DNA of 64,000 nucleotides from Hymenoscyphus infarciens. Taxonomy: Eukaryota > Ascomycota > Leotiomycetes > Helotiales > Helotiaceae. Shown here one piece after another: positions 46,306 through 60,615 of this stretch; within the stretch, counting starts at the first letter, position 1, and the number at the start of each line of letters is the position of its first letter. The notes under the pieces were generated by a model. It was not told the origin of the DNA, ran no database searches, and saw only the letters and a list, made by a program, of their open reading frames with translations. The position numbers and the translations under genes are program-made. The stretch covers positions 186,001 to 250,000 of the forward strand of contig LLCB01000038.1 of NCBI GenBank assembly GCA_001414345.1. Direction: 5' to 3'.

Positions 46306-47204
46306 TAGTATAAATACTCTATCTCCTACTATTAGTAGGCTAACTTCTTATAATGGATTACTAGAACATAGTAATTATTACGTTTTAGGACCTAAAGAGC
46401 CTAATAGTCCTATTTTACTTATTCGTTCTTCTAATATAAAGTTCTCTCTTAAATATATTAGTTCTTATTCTTTCTTCTACTAATCGATTCTAACCTACTA
46501 TAAGAGCTCTAAGAATACTAGTAACCTAAGCTTATATCCTTACACTCTTAAACGTTAGAAGTAATTAAGATATAAGCTACTTAAAAGCTTCTCTCTAAGC
46601 TTAATATAGTCTTCTCTTATATATATAATATTATAAATAAAGATAGAGAGGATGTTTAGATATATAAAGCTCTTATAAGTTTACTTATAAATAATTTCTT
46701 TGCTTATCTTAAAAGCTATATAGATTAATATATATACTTTATAAAAGGTACTATTAATATATTAGACGTAAAAAAGACTATTAATAAATAGACTAAGAAG
46801 TAGAGGAAGCTATAAGCATTAGCTTATTATTAGTAGACAAAAACTATAGAGGAATAGTAGCGTTAGACTAAAGAGCTTGTATAACTTTATAAAAATTCTA
46901 TAAATCTCTAACTAAGACTTTATAGAAAGAGGAATATACTTCTAAGTATAGGTCGAAGATCTATAAGCTAATTATAATAGTAATAAGTCTCTAGTAGCTC
47001 TTTATACTATATTTAAGTTAGAAATAAATATATATAATACTTCTTACTCTAAGATAGGAATTAAGATAAATATAGATAGTATAGATATAATTATTATAAA
47101 TAGTTAGAGTTTATATCTAAGTAATTAATATAAAGGAATTAGTATATTTATAATAAATAACTTTTCCTCTTATATACTCTTTTAATTCTAGTACTTTAAG
47201 ATTA

Positions 47205-47410
47205 ATAGATAGATTTTTATTAGTTAGTAAGCTCTTCTTAGTAGATAAGCTCTTATTATTTAGTAAGTAATCTCTAAATTAATAGATAAGCTACACTTCT
47301 TAATAAGTAAGCTCTTCTAGATAGGTAAGCTTATCTAGATAAGTAAGCTCTTCTAGATAGTAAGCTATTCTAGGTAGGTTAGCTCTTCTAATAAGTAAGC
47401 TAGTTTATTA
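47205..47410. repeat. RTAAGCTCTTCTAGATAG array
   Basis: About ten imperfect copies of a unit containing GATAAGCTCTT or GTAAGCTCTTCTAGATA, related to the other AAGCT minisatellites of the block. Confidence 0.65.
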
Positions 47411-50400
47411 ACTATTAATCTTTACTATCTTAGAGGCTTATATAAGTTTCTATATATTATAGACAGAGACATAGTATACTAAAAAGCACTATACCTTAGA
47501 AGTAGCTAGTTAAACTAACGATTATTTTATTATATAATTTTAATAAACATTATCTATCTTACTATTCTCTTCTCTATTAAGTATTTAATCTTCCTTAATA
47601 TTTAAAATCTTAAATACTTTATTTAGAGTATTAGCTTACTTAACTACGTCTTTATTATTCTTACTTCCTTCTATTTTAAATAGATCTTCTTCTATCTCTT
47701 TAATAGCCTTCTTAGTACTATCCCTATTACCTATACTCTTACCTATTTATTAAGATATATAAGCTTTACTTCTATTATCTTCTTACTTTTAAAAGCTTAG
47801 TAGTAATAAATTCAAAGAATCTAAAGTATCTATATAGTTAGAAATTATATTATAATCGAGTATAAAGGTAAATAATACCTTTTAATCTCCTCTTCTACTC
47901 TAAGTCAGTATACTAGTCATTATAATTAAGTACTATATTAGTAATAGTAATTCTATAGAGAATATTATACTAGAATAGTATAGAACTAGTTATATAGCCT
48001 CCTAGCTAATACTAAGATACCTATATATTAAGTAATACTTATAAAGTATTATATATCTACTTTACTAACCTTATCTACTTATATAAAAGTAATTCCTTCT
48101 CTTTTATATACCTTTATAAATACTAATAAGTATTAATACTCTATAAGATAATAATATTATTTATAAACTAAAAGTAAAGTATATTAGTTAGTAAAGATAG
48201 TAAGATAACATCTTCTTATACTACTTTATATTACTATATTCTCTAATTTAACTTAGTTTTAAGTATTTCTAGGTTAAATATTTTTAATAAGATCTTCTTA
48301 AAGTAGGATTCTAGTAGGAGGTTATTTAAGAGTTTTTCTATTCTTTAAGCTTGCTTTTAGAGTATAAGTAGACTAGAAGATAGAGTATTAGTATTTTCTT
48401 ATTATAAAGTTATTTAGAAAGAATAGTATCTTAATTACCTACTATTTATAAAAGCTCTAAAATAACTAGCTAGCTTTTTTAGTTCCTTTAGTATTATACT
48501 AGTTATAGATATTCCTCTACTCTTAAATTCAGGCTATTGTTTAGATTTAGAATTAAGTAAACTCTTTATTAATATAATACTAGGTCTATAACTTTATATA
48601 CTATACTTAGAGGTCCTCTCTCCTAGTTTACGCCTATTCTTCTTAAGATTAGCTAGTTATAAGTAATTCTACTTCTATTATAGTAATAGTATTAGCTACT
48701 ATTTTAGTAATACTCTATCTTCTAGATAGATATTAGGTAACGTAAGAATTCTATATATAAGGTAGCCTTTTAGAAACTAGTATTAGTATTTCTATTATAA
48801 CTAAGTATTTGTCTTACTTAACTTACTAATTTTCTTTTATATTATTTTTATAAAGAAGTAACTAGAAGAGTCTCTTATATAGCCTTACTACTTTTATAGT
48901 CTAGGTAGTCTCTTTCTTCTTAGTAAACTATTATAACTATTACTTAGTATAATTATTAAGTATATCTAAGATCTTATAACTAGTTATAATTATCTCTTTT
49001 AATAGTAAGTATTAGTAGACTTTTTTAATCTTAGTAGAATATTAAATCTCTTTTTTAAGTATACGCTTATACTTTATATCTAAATAAGTACCTAGCTAGA
49101 GTAATTAAGCTTCTCTATAATACTATGTTTAGGAATTTAGAATACTTTCCCAGTTCTCTAGTAATATAATTTAGTATAATAGAATAAGATATAATTTACT
49201 ACTCTAGTCTCTTTCTACTCTCTCTCTATCTAACATTATAAGTCCCTTAGTATAAAATAGACTTTATAGAAGCTAGTATTCAAGAGTATATATATATTAG
49301 TATATAGTATTTATTATAAATTTAACTCTTAAACATGTCTTAAGGTATCTCTGTTATATATATAGAGTAAATTTATATATAATATTATACTAAACAAAAG
49401 TATATACGTTTAATAAGAGTCTTAAAAGAATACTTTAAAGTATATAACTTATAATCTTATATTTCTTACCTTAGTATTAATTTACTAACTTAAGCGTTGT
49501 CCTATATCTATAAACTATATTTAAAAGTCTAGTTTAGTTAAGACTCTTAAATTACTTTATAGTACTTATACCTCTTATAGCTTTAAAGTAATACTTATAT
49601 CTCTTATCTACTCTAATCTTATTTTCTTCTTTCTCTTATATTTAATTACTAGATAGATTACTAGTAAGAATAAGATTCTTAAAACTTATAGTAATCTCTC
49701 TACTAAGTAGGTTTAGTATAAAAAAGCCTCTCTAAAAATAACTTCTAATAAAATATTAATTAGATTTAATTTCTTACTTATACTATTAGTTTCTATTATA
49801 GCTCTAATAGTATAAGCGTTCTAGCCTAGTATTAGAAGCTTCTTTATAGAAGTAGGCTAGGTAAGTATACTAGAGTAAGGAGGTTATAGTCTATATACTA
49901 TAAGAGGTACTTATACTCTTAGAACAGGCGTAGGCATTCTTAGTCGAATAAGAAGTTTAATAGGTTTAAGTATTATTAGTAGAATTTTAAGAAGCTTAGA
50001 CAGTTAAATAAGAGTCTTAAATTTCTTAATTAAATAGTATTTAGTAGTACTCTATAGTTTTAATCTAGTTAAAATATATATACTCTTATAGCTTCTATAG
50101 GTCTAGAATATAAATAAAGTATTTAAGTTAAATAAATTATATAAGACTATATAACTATACTTATTTAGAAATCTTTCTAGTTATAATAATATAATAAAAG
50201 AATTCTAAGAGGTCTAGATAAAAGGCGATTTTAGGGTTATAGAGATCTATTATTTTATTAGTTTTAGTATCTTCTTATTTAGTTAAAGATAAATAAACCT
50301 AAGAGAAAGTAACTAGCTTTTATAATTAATATTAGCTTAGACCATTTATAGCTATAATATATAATAGTTATATAAATAGCATCTTCTAATTTATGTTTAT

Positions 50401-53400
50401 TAGTTATATACTTAGAATTATTTAATTATAAGGCTTATAATAGAGATTAATATAAAGCACATTTCTAGTAATCCTTCTATAGTATATAGAGTTATACGTT
50501 ACTAGACTAGTAAATATTATAGAGCTAAGAAAAGGAATTACTAAGTTTTAATTAGTATAATAAGTAGTATGATTTTAAAGATTTATTTAGAGTAATTTTT
50601 TAGTAAAATTAAAATAATAAAGTATAAATATATTTTAACTATTTTATATATTATAATTTTTATTTATATTATAGTTATTAAGTATTAAAAAGTCTTTAGT
50701 GTCCCTAGTATACCTTCTGTCTTAGGATATTAACTGCTTTTATAGAAGGAAAGTATCTCTAAAGCGCTTGTAGAGAGGGGCTTATTAGAGTACTCTCTAA
50801 ACCTACTCTTATTAAAAAGTTATAATATAATAAGATATAGTAGGTAAATAATATATAGTATAATATAGATAGTTAAGGATTATAAGCTAACTAGTAAGTA
50901 AGATAAAGCCTAGGTAAGCTAGCGAATTAGAGCCTTATTCTAATTAGTCTAAGTAGTATAAAGCCTCTCTTAAACCCTTTACTATTCTTTAATAATATAA
51001 TGACTATATATACTAGTAATAATATATAATATTTTACTTTATAAGTATAGATATACTATTTTTTAAGCTTATTCTAATCTCTTAAACCTTTAATAGTATA
51101 ATTCTTTTAGTTTCTTATAACTAAAATAATGTTTATAAAAGAAGTTAAGCTTTAGTTATAGATTTAGGAGATAGAAAGAGTAAATAAGGAATTTAAGTAA
51201 AATTTCTACTAGATAAATGCTATTAGTGCTATATCTTCTAGGACTTATTAAGCTAATACTTTAACTATATTATCTTCTATCTTTATTACTTTTATATCTT
51301 TATTTCTAGCTACCTCTATCTTAAGAGATAATTTAAATAAAGAGGAGCTAGAGTTTAATTTAGATTAAGGAGAGAGAGAGAGGATAGAGGAGGTGTTAGA
51401 AGCAGTGTTAGAAGAGGTGTTAAAAGAGGTGGAATACTAGATATAGATAAACAAAGAATAAATATAACTCTTAGAATTAATATAAAGAATCGTAGCCGAG
51501 AGCGGGCTTAATAAGGGGTATATCTAATATATACTAGTATATAAAACTTTTACTACTATACTTTTAACTTTCTGTTCTATTATTCTAACTAAAAAGTAAC
51601 GAGGATTTAGAATAAGATATATATAAAATATTTAAATAATTAATATTCCCTCTCTAAGAACTAATTAAACTACTAATAATCTAGTCTAATATCTAACACT
51701 CTTTTATTTTTTAACCTTATTTACTATACTTTTTAGACTAATACTAATAAGCCCTTCTAGCCTAATAAATTAGTCTCTTCTTTTCTTCTTTATTACCTCC
51801 CTTCTATACCCTAAGCTAACTCTATTAATACTAATAAAGCCCTTTTTTATACTTTTATTATATATTATAAGCTTTATAAGGTTAAACTAACTATTACTAT
51901 CTAATAAATTATACTAGTAAACTTAGGATTTAATAAGTACTTAGATTAAATACTAAACTATTTTCTAACTATTTAATAGTATATTTAACGTTCTATCTCT
52001 AAACCTACTATTTTCTAAGTATTCTAAGCTTAAGTTTAGACTTTAGCTATATTAGATAGTAAGGGTGTTTTTTAGTTTATATAAACTTTTATATAATAGA
52101 AAAGTATCTTATAAAAAGTAGTCTTAGTTAAGTAGAGGATATCTAGTATAACTTAATATAATAGAGTTTTTTAGTATAGCTTAATATAGAAAGAATATTT
52201 AGTATAGTATTTAACATTATATAATATCATTTTAACATATATATCTTTATAAATCGTAGTTCTTTTATAATATAATTATAAACTTATAATTAACTACTAA
52301 AAGTTATAAGGAGTTATTAAACGTTGTAATAAGAGAATCTATAAATAAAATCTTAAAAGCTAGGATAATCTACCAGAGGTTAGATAAGCTAGTAAGATTA
52401 GATAAGCTACTAAAAGTTATAACTAAACCTAACTATTAAGCTACTAATTATTAAGCAAACCGTTAAGCTTACTTAAATATATATAATAGGAGATAATCTA
52501 AAGGTTATAGCTTATCTCTTAAAATTAAAAATTAATATATAAACTATTCTAATCTAGTATAATAGACTAAGGTATTAGGAAAATATAAAAATATATATAT
52601 ATTTAAATTCTTAGGTATAATCCTAATTTTAAACTATACTAGAAAAACATAAAAAAAAACATAAATATTATAATCTTTTAAGTAAAGCAATTCCTAAACT
52701 TTATCTAAGTAAGAAAAACATTATTAAAAACATATAAATACTATAATCTCCTAAACCTTCTAAGCCTCTTAACCTATTTAAACTTTCCCTACCTATACCT
52801 CTAAGTATAAATTTTTACTAGTCTTAGAAATGCTTTTATAAATCTAATAAAGCTATAGAATCTTAATACCTTTTTAGAAATTTCTTATATAAGATACTAA
52901 GTCGGTTAAAAAGAGCTTAAACTATAGCTAAGCGGTTCTCTATAATCGCTCTTTCTATTATAACCTTAACCTTTTATATATATATATCTAATAGATTTAA
53001 AAAGTATTTAAGATTAAAATTATAACTATCTTAGAAGGATAGAATTAAAGAAGTAGTATAAGAACTTCTAGATATATATAAGCGTAACTAATTAGATAGG
53101 TTAAGTTAGTATTAAACATGTTACTAAAGTAATTACTAATCTATATATAGATTAGTATAGTATAGAATATATACTAGTAAAAGACGTACTTATAATGTCT
53201 TTTATTATAAAGGTTCTAATACCAGCGTATACTTAACTCTAGGATTATAAGAAATAGAGTAGTATAATATATATTTAAAAGGACATTTAGTAACAGAGAA
53301 AGCGAATAAATAATAATATTAAAATTTTTAATACTTCTATTTTAAGAAACGTTAGTAGAATCTTTAATAGCTTTTAGCTTATTAATAAGATTATTAACTT

Positions 53401-55585
53401 AATCTAAAACTATTATTATTTATTTAGAAAGTAGCGTTTTCTACTCTAAAAGTATTATTACTATTAAGTTAAGCTTAGTATAAATTAAATAAGATAGAGA
53501 CTCTAGTAGTATAGTACTTAGTATTAGGACGTTGCTTTTATAATATTATATAATATTATCCTTACTTACTTTATAGTTATTAGAACTTAGAGAAAGAGTT
53601 TTAAAGTAGGGAGGGTTATAATCCTTATCACTGTTCTTAGAAGTTAGAGAAGCTTAAGTAGTAAGATTAGGATTAAGATTAAGATAGTAGTTTTATATTT
53701 AAAGGCGTTCTTAGAGGGTTTAAAAGGCTAAATTATTACTATAAAAAAGAACCTCGTTTTATACTTAAATAAATAATGCTTAAAAGGCAGGGTTAATATC
53801 TAGAGAGTTAGTAGCTTAAGTAAGGTCGTCTATAGAGTATCTTACTTAAATAAGGTTACTTATCTTATATATAAGAGCTAGGGAAGCTAAGAGGGGTTAA
53901 GGCATATCTATAGAGTTATATACTATATTAGGTAGTATAGAAGATATTATGAAGTAGTCTTGTTTTATTTCTTAGAAATTAATAGTTTTATTTCTAGTAT
54001 TATATAAGGAGGCTTAAACTAGGTACTAGGTAAGGGTATAGTATTAAATAAAACTTTATTAAGCTTATTTATCAAATCTAGTAGTTTACTTATTAATTAA
54101 AGTAGTTTATTCATATTTAATAGATTACTTACTTATATTTAGTAGATTATCTATATTAAGTTAAGAATTAAAACCCTAGTACTAGCCTTAAATCTACTAT
54201 ATATAGATTAGTAGGAGTTTATAGGCTAATAGCCTATAAGTAGCCTAGGGAATCTTAAGAGCTAGGTAATTTTAAATACTTCTACTAAGTAGAAGTAAAT
54301 AACTTAGAAGGTAATAATAGAATTTAATTAAGAATATAAAATATCTTATAATAGAACCTAGTACTCTTTATATTATAATTATAGAAGAGTTACTACTTAT
54401 ATAATAGATTATAAATTTATTATAACAGAGTTATATACTACTTATTATAATATATAAGTAAGGCTTATTTTCTACTCTTAGCATACGTTTATTATAAAGC
54501 AGGGTTATTATATACTAATTTAGCTTATAGCTTATTAAATGTCTAAATATCTAAAAGCAAGTCTATATTAACGTTATCCTTATCGTCCTCGTCCTTCTAA
54601 TACTATATATACTAATTTAGCGATTTTAAAGAGAGTGGCGGTATAGTAGTTAGAGAAGGAATAGGAATTAGAATACTAATATAGCCTAGACTTAGTAGAA
54701 TATAAGAAGGCTCTAGTTTTATTATATAAGAAGTACCTTTTTATTAATAGTATATTCTAGGCTAAAATAAATCGATTAATATAATATAAGCTTCTACTAG
54801 AGATTTAGTAAGATATTATTTCTTTTATATAATAATATAACCTATTCTAGAAGAGTAAGAAGAAGTATTCTAAAAAGATGTAAAACTTATATAATTTATT
54901 ATAAATTAGCTTAATAGTATTCTTAAGTCTCTATCCTAATTTTATTACTCTTTATTAAAACAAAGTAGATAACTTTATTTAAATAAAGAGGTAGTATTTA
55001 ATATAAGAGCGTATATTAGTATAAGCTAAGAGCGATATTATATAGGAACCTTTTATAGATAGCTAGCTAGAATTAATATAGAATAGAAATATAAGTCGAC
55101 CTATATAAGTACTAGTAGAAAGAGCTACTAGTTTATCTACTTCTAATAAGAGATACCTAGCTATAGTACTAATACCTATTTCTAAGTTATTACTACTACT
55201 CTTCCCTAGTTCTAAAAGATCTTTACTAACACTTAATTCTCTACTCTCTCTAATACCTAGTTTTAAGAAAGCTCTACTAATACCTAATTCTAAGAGTTCC
55301 TTACCTTTAACACCTAGTTCTAAGAGTCCTCTACTAATACCTAATTCTAAGAATTCTCTACTCTCTTTAATACCTAGTTCTAATAGATTCTTAGCGCTTA
55401 TACTAATATCTAATTCTATAGTACTCTCTCTCTTATTAACACCTATTCTATTAGTTCTTATAGAATTACTAGTAGTACTAGATTAATACTAAAAGTCTTC
55501 TAAGAGACTTAGTACTCTTAATATAGAGAGAGTAGATAAGTCTTCTTTTATATATAATTCTACTAGAAACTAATAACTAATTAAT

Positions 55586-55801
55586 TCTTCTATTTTATAA
55601 GAGTTTACTAAAAACTAATAGCTAAATAATTCTTCTTTTTTATAGGATTCTACTAGACTAAATAATTCTTCTTTATTATAAGAGTTTACTAAGCTAAATA
55701 ATTCTTCTTTATTATAGAAGTCTACTAGGCTAAATAATTCTTCTTTATTATAGAAGTCTATTAGGCTAAATAATTCCTCTTTATTATAGAAGTCTACTAG
55801 G
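55586..55801. repeat. 36-bp tandem repeat, six copies
   Basis: CTAAATAATTC (CTAATTAATTC in the first copy) recurs at 55,586, 55,622, 55,658, 55,694, 55,730 and 55,766, exactly 36 bp apart, with TTCTTTATTATAGAAGTCTA between. A period of 12 codons again suggests a decayed coding repeat. A looser repeat of ACCTAATTCTAAGAG units precedes it at 55,170-55,430. Confidence 0.8.
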
Positions 55802-56159
55802 AGTTAGTAGTAGGTAGATATTTCTTCTTTTTTAACTAAATAACTTTTCCTTTATATCTAAATAAGATTTTATATATATAGCTTACTTATAAATTTTATT
55901 ACTTATTAATATATTAGCTTACTTATAAATTTATTAGCTTACTTAGCTATCTCTTTTTTAATAATCTTTAAAAGCTTTAAATTATTTAAGTCTTAAAATC
56001 TCTAAAAACTTAAAATCCTTAATCTAATTAATAATAACTAATAAGAAAATAACTAAATAAGAGAATAAAATAAGTAAATAAAAGAAGTAAATAAGAAATA
56101 TAAATATAAGAAGTAAATAAGTAAAAAGGTAATTAAGAAAAAGTAGAAAACTTTAAAAT

Positions 56160-56715
56160 ATTAAATAATATATATTATATTTAAGTAAGTATATTAGTAA
56201 AATCTAAGTAATCTAGTAGAATTTAATAAGTAAGCTAGTAAATCTAAGTAAGCTAGTAGAATTTATTAAGTAAGCTAGTAAATCTAAGTAAGCTAGTAGA
56301 ATTTATTAAGTAAGCTAGTAAAATCTACTAAGTAAGTAGTAAAATTTAATAAGTAAGCTAGTAAATCTAAGTAAGCTAGTAAAATTTACTAAGTAAGCTA
56401 GTAAATCTAAGTAAGCTAGTAGAATTTATTAAATAAGCTAGTAAAATCTACTAAGTAAGTAGTAAAATTTAATAAATAAGCTAGTAAATCTAAGTAAGCT
56501 AGTAAAATTTACTAAGTAAGCTAGTAAATCTAAGTAAGCTAGTAGAATTTATTAAGTAAACTAGTAAAATCTACTAAGTAAGTAATAAAATTTAACAAGT
56601 AAGCTAGTAAATCTAAATAAGCTAGTAAAATCTACTAAGTAAGTTATAAAATTTAATAAGTAAGCTAGTAAATCTAAGTAAGCTAGTAAAATTTACTAGG
56701 TAAGCTAGTAGAATT
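56160..56715. repeat. AGTAAGCTAGTAAATCTA / AGTAAGCTAGTAGAATTT array
   Basis: About 28 copies of two alternating variants of roughly 18-22 bp, all containing AAGTAAGCTAGTA or a close variant. The reverse complement TACTAGCTTACTT matches the AGCTTACT core of the unmutated minisatellite at 24.3-25.1 kb. Confidence 0.85.
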
Positions 56716-59084
56716 TATAATAATCTTAGAGAAACTAGTAAAATATACTATTATAAATAATAAGTAAGTTAATAATAATTTATTTATTTAAAGTTTTCTT
56801 AAAATAATAAGTTATAAAGAAAGCTAGACTCTAGTTAAGTAATCTACTTATAAAATATAGTTATAAGTAAAGAATTTATATATTATAAATAAAAAAATTT
56901 ATAAATAAAATAAAGCTAAGAAGCTAGTAAGAATTAATTAGTACTAGAAAACTAAATACCTAGTAGGTTTATATAAAGCTTATTAAAAATCCTTTACTAT
57001 ATAGTTTCTAGTTTAAGATATATATTCTTTTCCTTATACTACTATAGAATTAAGTTATCTATTATCCTCTTAATATTAGTATAGACTATAATACCTTTTA
57101 ATACTATTATATTCTTTATTTCTTATACTAGAAGTAGTCTCTTTTTTACTCTTTTTAAGCCTATTACGATATTAAAACCTTCTAATAACTTTTAACAAAT
57201 AATACTATATATCTTTTCTACTTATAATTTCTTTCTTTAACTATAAAGGGTAGGACTAATTATTAAAGAATTTAGGTCTATTTGCTTATAAGGTAATAGC
57301 AATCTATCTCTCCCCTTCTATATATAAACTCCTTTATCTATATCTACTAATAAGAGTCTTAACATAGCTTTATTAGCTTAGTTTAAAAAGGTAAAGTTTC
57401 CTAATTTAACAAATCCGTTAAAGAGAGTAATACTAAGTCTAATATCTTTAAAAACCTAGTATATTCTTATCTCTCTTTTAATATATATAATAGTAGTATA
57501 TATTCGAGTTCTAAGTATAGAGCGATTACTAAGGTAGCTTATAATATTAATACTAATATAGTCGAGCTCTTTTATCTATACTAGTGTTAGCTAGCTATAT
57601 ATCCTCTTTTTTAGAATAACTTATAATCTATACGTAAGTATTTAGTAATAGCCTTCTTTTTTCTAGTCTTCTTCTTTTAATCTCTTAGTACTATGTCTTA
57701 TAAAACTTAATATCTAGTTATTCTTTTAAAAGAAGTAGTAGTAGTTATATAAAAGCTTTAAAGAAGTATCTCTCTATATTAGTAGTAAGTTATAACTTTT
57801 CTTTATTAGATATTAAGTTATACTTTAATACTTAAAAAGTTAATCCTTATCTATTAATAGGTTTTAAGCTATCTTACTTTTTCTATATTCTAGAGCTCTT
57901 TAAATAGAGAGGTATCTTATACTTCTTAATCTTTTAATAGTATTACTATATACTTTAACGCTAGGGTAGCTTAATAGTAAAAGTAGAGACCTTAAGAGTA
58001 TTATATATATATAGGAGAATATATTATATATTAATTATATTATGTTCTATAAGGTTTTATAGTTACTAGTAAAAAGTATTTAATAATTTAATTATACGGT
58101 TTTTAGTTTCTAGTTATAACTCGTTTTCTTATAATTTATATACCTTATTATTAATAAATAAAGAGGACTTTATACTTAAAGTATAAATATTATTAACATA
58201 AGGTAAAAACATAGCTAGCTTCTTACTTCTAGTATCTAATATTAAGTTAGCTTATCTATACTGTTTTTTAGCTTATACTCTTCCTCTATCTTAGATAAGG
58301 TAATAATATAAATTTATACTTATAACTAATTAATATATAGACTAGTTTACTCTAAGAGCTTAGTTAGATAATTCTTAACTAAAGAAATATTATAGTATTA
58401 TTAGGTATATTAGTTTAATAGTATACTTATTATATAGTAGATACTATATCTCTAGAAAAGAAGTAAGCTAATAAAACTTATAAGCTAGCTCACTTTCTTA
58501 CTATTACTAAGAGAGGATTAGTTTAAATAGTCTTAAGGAAGTAAAGATTGTTTCTCTTAAAATATAAGAGAATATAACTATTATAAGATATAATAAGATA
58601 AGGAAGGGAATAGTTTCTACTAGTTATTAAGTACCTATTTACTAAGAAATAAGGAACTAATAAACATATATAGCTAACTTATTTACTAGCTTATTATGTT
58701 ATATCTAAGTAAATTCTTTAAGAGAATTAAATATAGTATACTATTCTTAGTCCTTACTTAATATAAATTTCCTTAGTTATATAAGCCTAGGCGTGTTAGT
58801 TATTAGTAGTTAATATAGTTAATATGTTAGAGTTAGTTATAGTACTTAAAATTAATAATAATATAGTAGTATTATTAAGTATCTAGTAAGGAAGATAGAA
58901 GAGACTTACCCTAAAAAGAATAATTAGAATTATAAATAAAACTATATAGTTTAGTTAAAGAAAAGGAAAACTATGCTATTATATTCTTAAGATAATAAGT
59001 CTTACTAAAAGCACTTATATAATAAATAGACATACTATATACCTCTAATATACTACTACTACTATAGAGAATTAATAAAGAAGG

Positions 59085-59275
59085 TAGTAGAATTAACAAG
59101 TAAGCTAGTAGAATTGACGAGTAAGCTAGTAGAATTGACGAGTAAGCTAGTAGAATTAACGAGTAAGCTAGTAGAAGTGATAAGTAAGCTAGTAGAATTG
59201 ACGAGTAAGCTAGTAATAGAGAGTAAGCTAGTAATAAGGAGTAAGCTAGTTAGTAAGAGAGGAGAGAGGTAATAA
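59085..59275. repeat. 21-bp AGTAAGCTAGTAGAATTGACG array
   Basis: The TAAGC landmark occurs at 59,101, 59,122, 59,143, 59,164, 59,185 and 59,206 (21-bp steps), then 59,224 and 59,242 (18-bp steps). The reverse complement TAGCTTACTCGTCAATTCTA is strikingly close to the CAGCTTACTCGACAAC unit at 24-25 kb. Unlike its surroundings this array retains TpG and CpG in several copies. Confidence 0.9.
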
Positions 59276-60429
59276 GCTAGTAAATTAATAAACTTTTCAT
59301 ATAAGTTATACTAGGCACTTATAGTATAGCTAGACCTCTTCTAGTTATAATTAGCATTTATTATACTTTAGACCTAGTAGTTATATTTAATAAAGATTCT
59401 ACCTAATCTAGTATCTACTATATTATAAGTTACCTCTCTTATTATTTAAACCGTGTTTTATTAATTTATCGTAAGTTAGCTATAAGCAGGTTATCTTATT
59501 CTTTTACCTTTTAGAGAGCCTTTTTCTAGTAGATATTTAGTTCTAAATATATAATTTTATAACGAAAACGCTAGCTTATATCCTTATATAATAAGAGCTA
59601 AGGGTATAGCCTCTTTAAGAAGCTATAAAGGTTCTAAGTTATAGTATATATACTTCTAATATAGTTCTTTACTATTCTAAATAGAGGTAAGGGGCTAGTA
59701 GTAACTAGCTAAAGAGGATTGATTATTACTCGTTAGTAGCTTTAGTAAAAGCAGGGTTTATAACTATTTTATAGGTTAACTACTAGTAGGTGTAGGAAAG
59801 CTATGCTAGGTATTATAACTATATAGCTATAGAGTAGAGGTAAGCTATTAGTTATAAGTAAGCTATATCTAAGAGATAAGATAAAGAGTAAATAAATAAA
59901 TAATTTAAAAGAGCTACTTTACCTAGCTTATTACTAGAAGATTAATTACTTAAATAAAATAGATATCTATAAAGGATTAGCTTACTATAAACTAAAGAAT
60001 TAGCTTATAATAAAACGTATTTTATATAAGAAAATAGACAGATTTTTAATAATCTACTACTAAATATCTTAGCTTTATATAAATACTCTAAGCTATTAAA
60101 AGCATCTCTTAGGATTTATTTAATAAATATATACTATTAATACTATAGTAATTAAAGATATAGACTTTAGAAACCCTACCTCTTAAAAGCCTTAATACTT
60201 AAATAGTAATATTTTAGAGAAGAGCTTAACCCCTTTACTTATAGTTATAAACCTTAGTTATTATAAGTAATTATAGCTTTTAATAGATTACTTACTATCT
60301 TTAAGTCCCTTTACTATAATAACTTTATAGTTTAAGTAAATATAGATTTCTACTTCTAATAAGTACTCTTTATTAGATTCTTATTATTCTTTTAAGTCTA
60401 CTTTAAATCCTTAGTCTCTAATAGCTACC

Positions 60430-60615
60430 TTATAGTTATATTATTATAAAGAAATATAGTATTCTACTAAGTACTTTTTATTAAATCCTTAATCTACTAT
60501 AAGTACTTTATATTATTATAAGAAAACGTAGTATTCTACTAAGTACTTTCTATTAAATCCTTAATTTATTATAAGTACTTTATATTATTATAAGTAAACG
60601 TAGTATTCTTTAAAT
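60430..60615. repeat. Approximately 75-bp tandem repeat, about 2.5 copies
   Basis: The block AACGTAGTATTCTACTAAGT followed by ACTTTYTATTAAATCCTTAA recurs across the interval with small changes. Confidence 0.65.
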
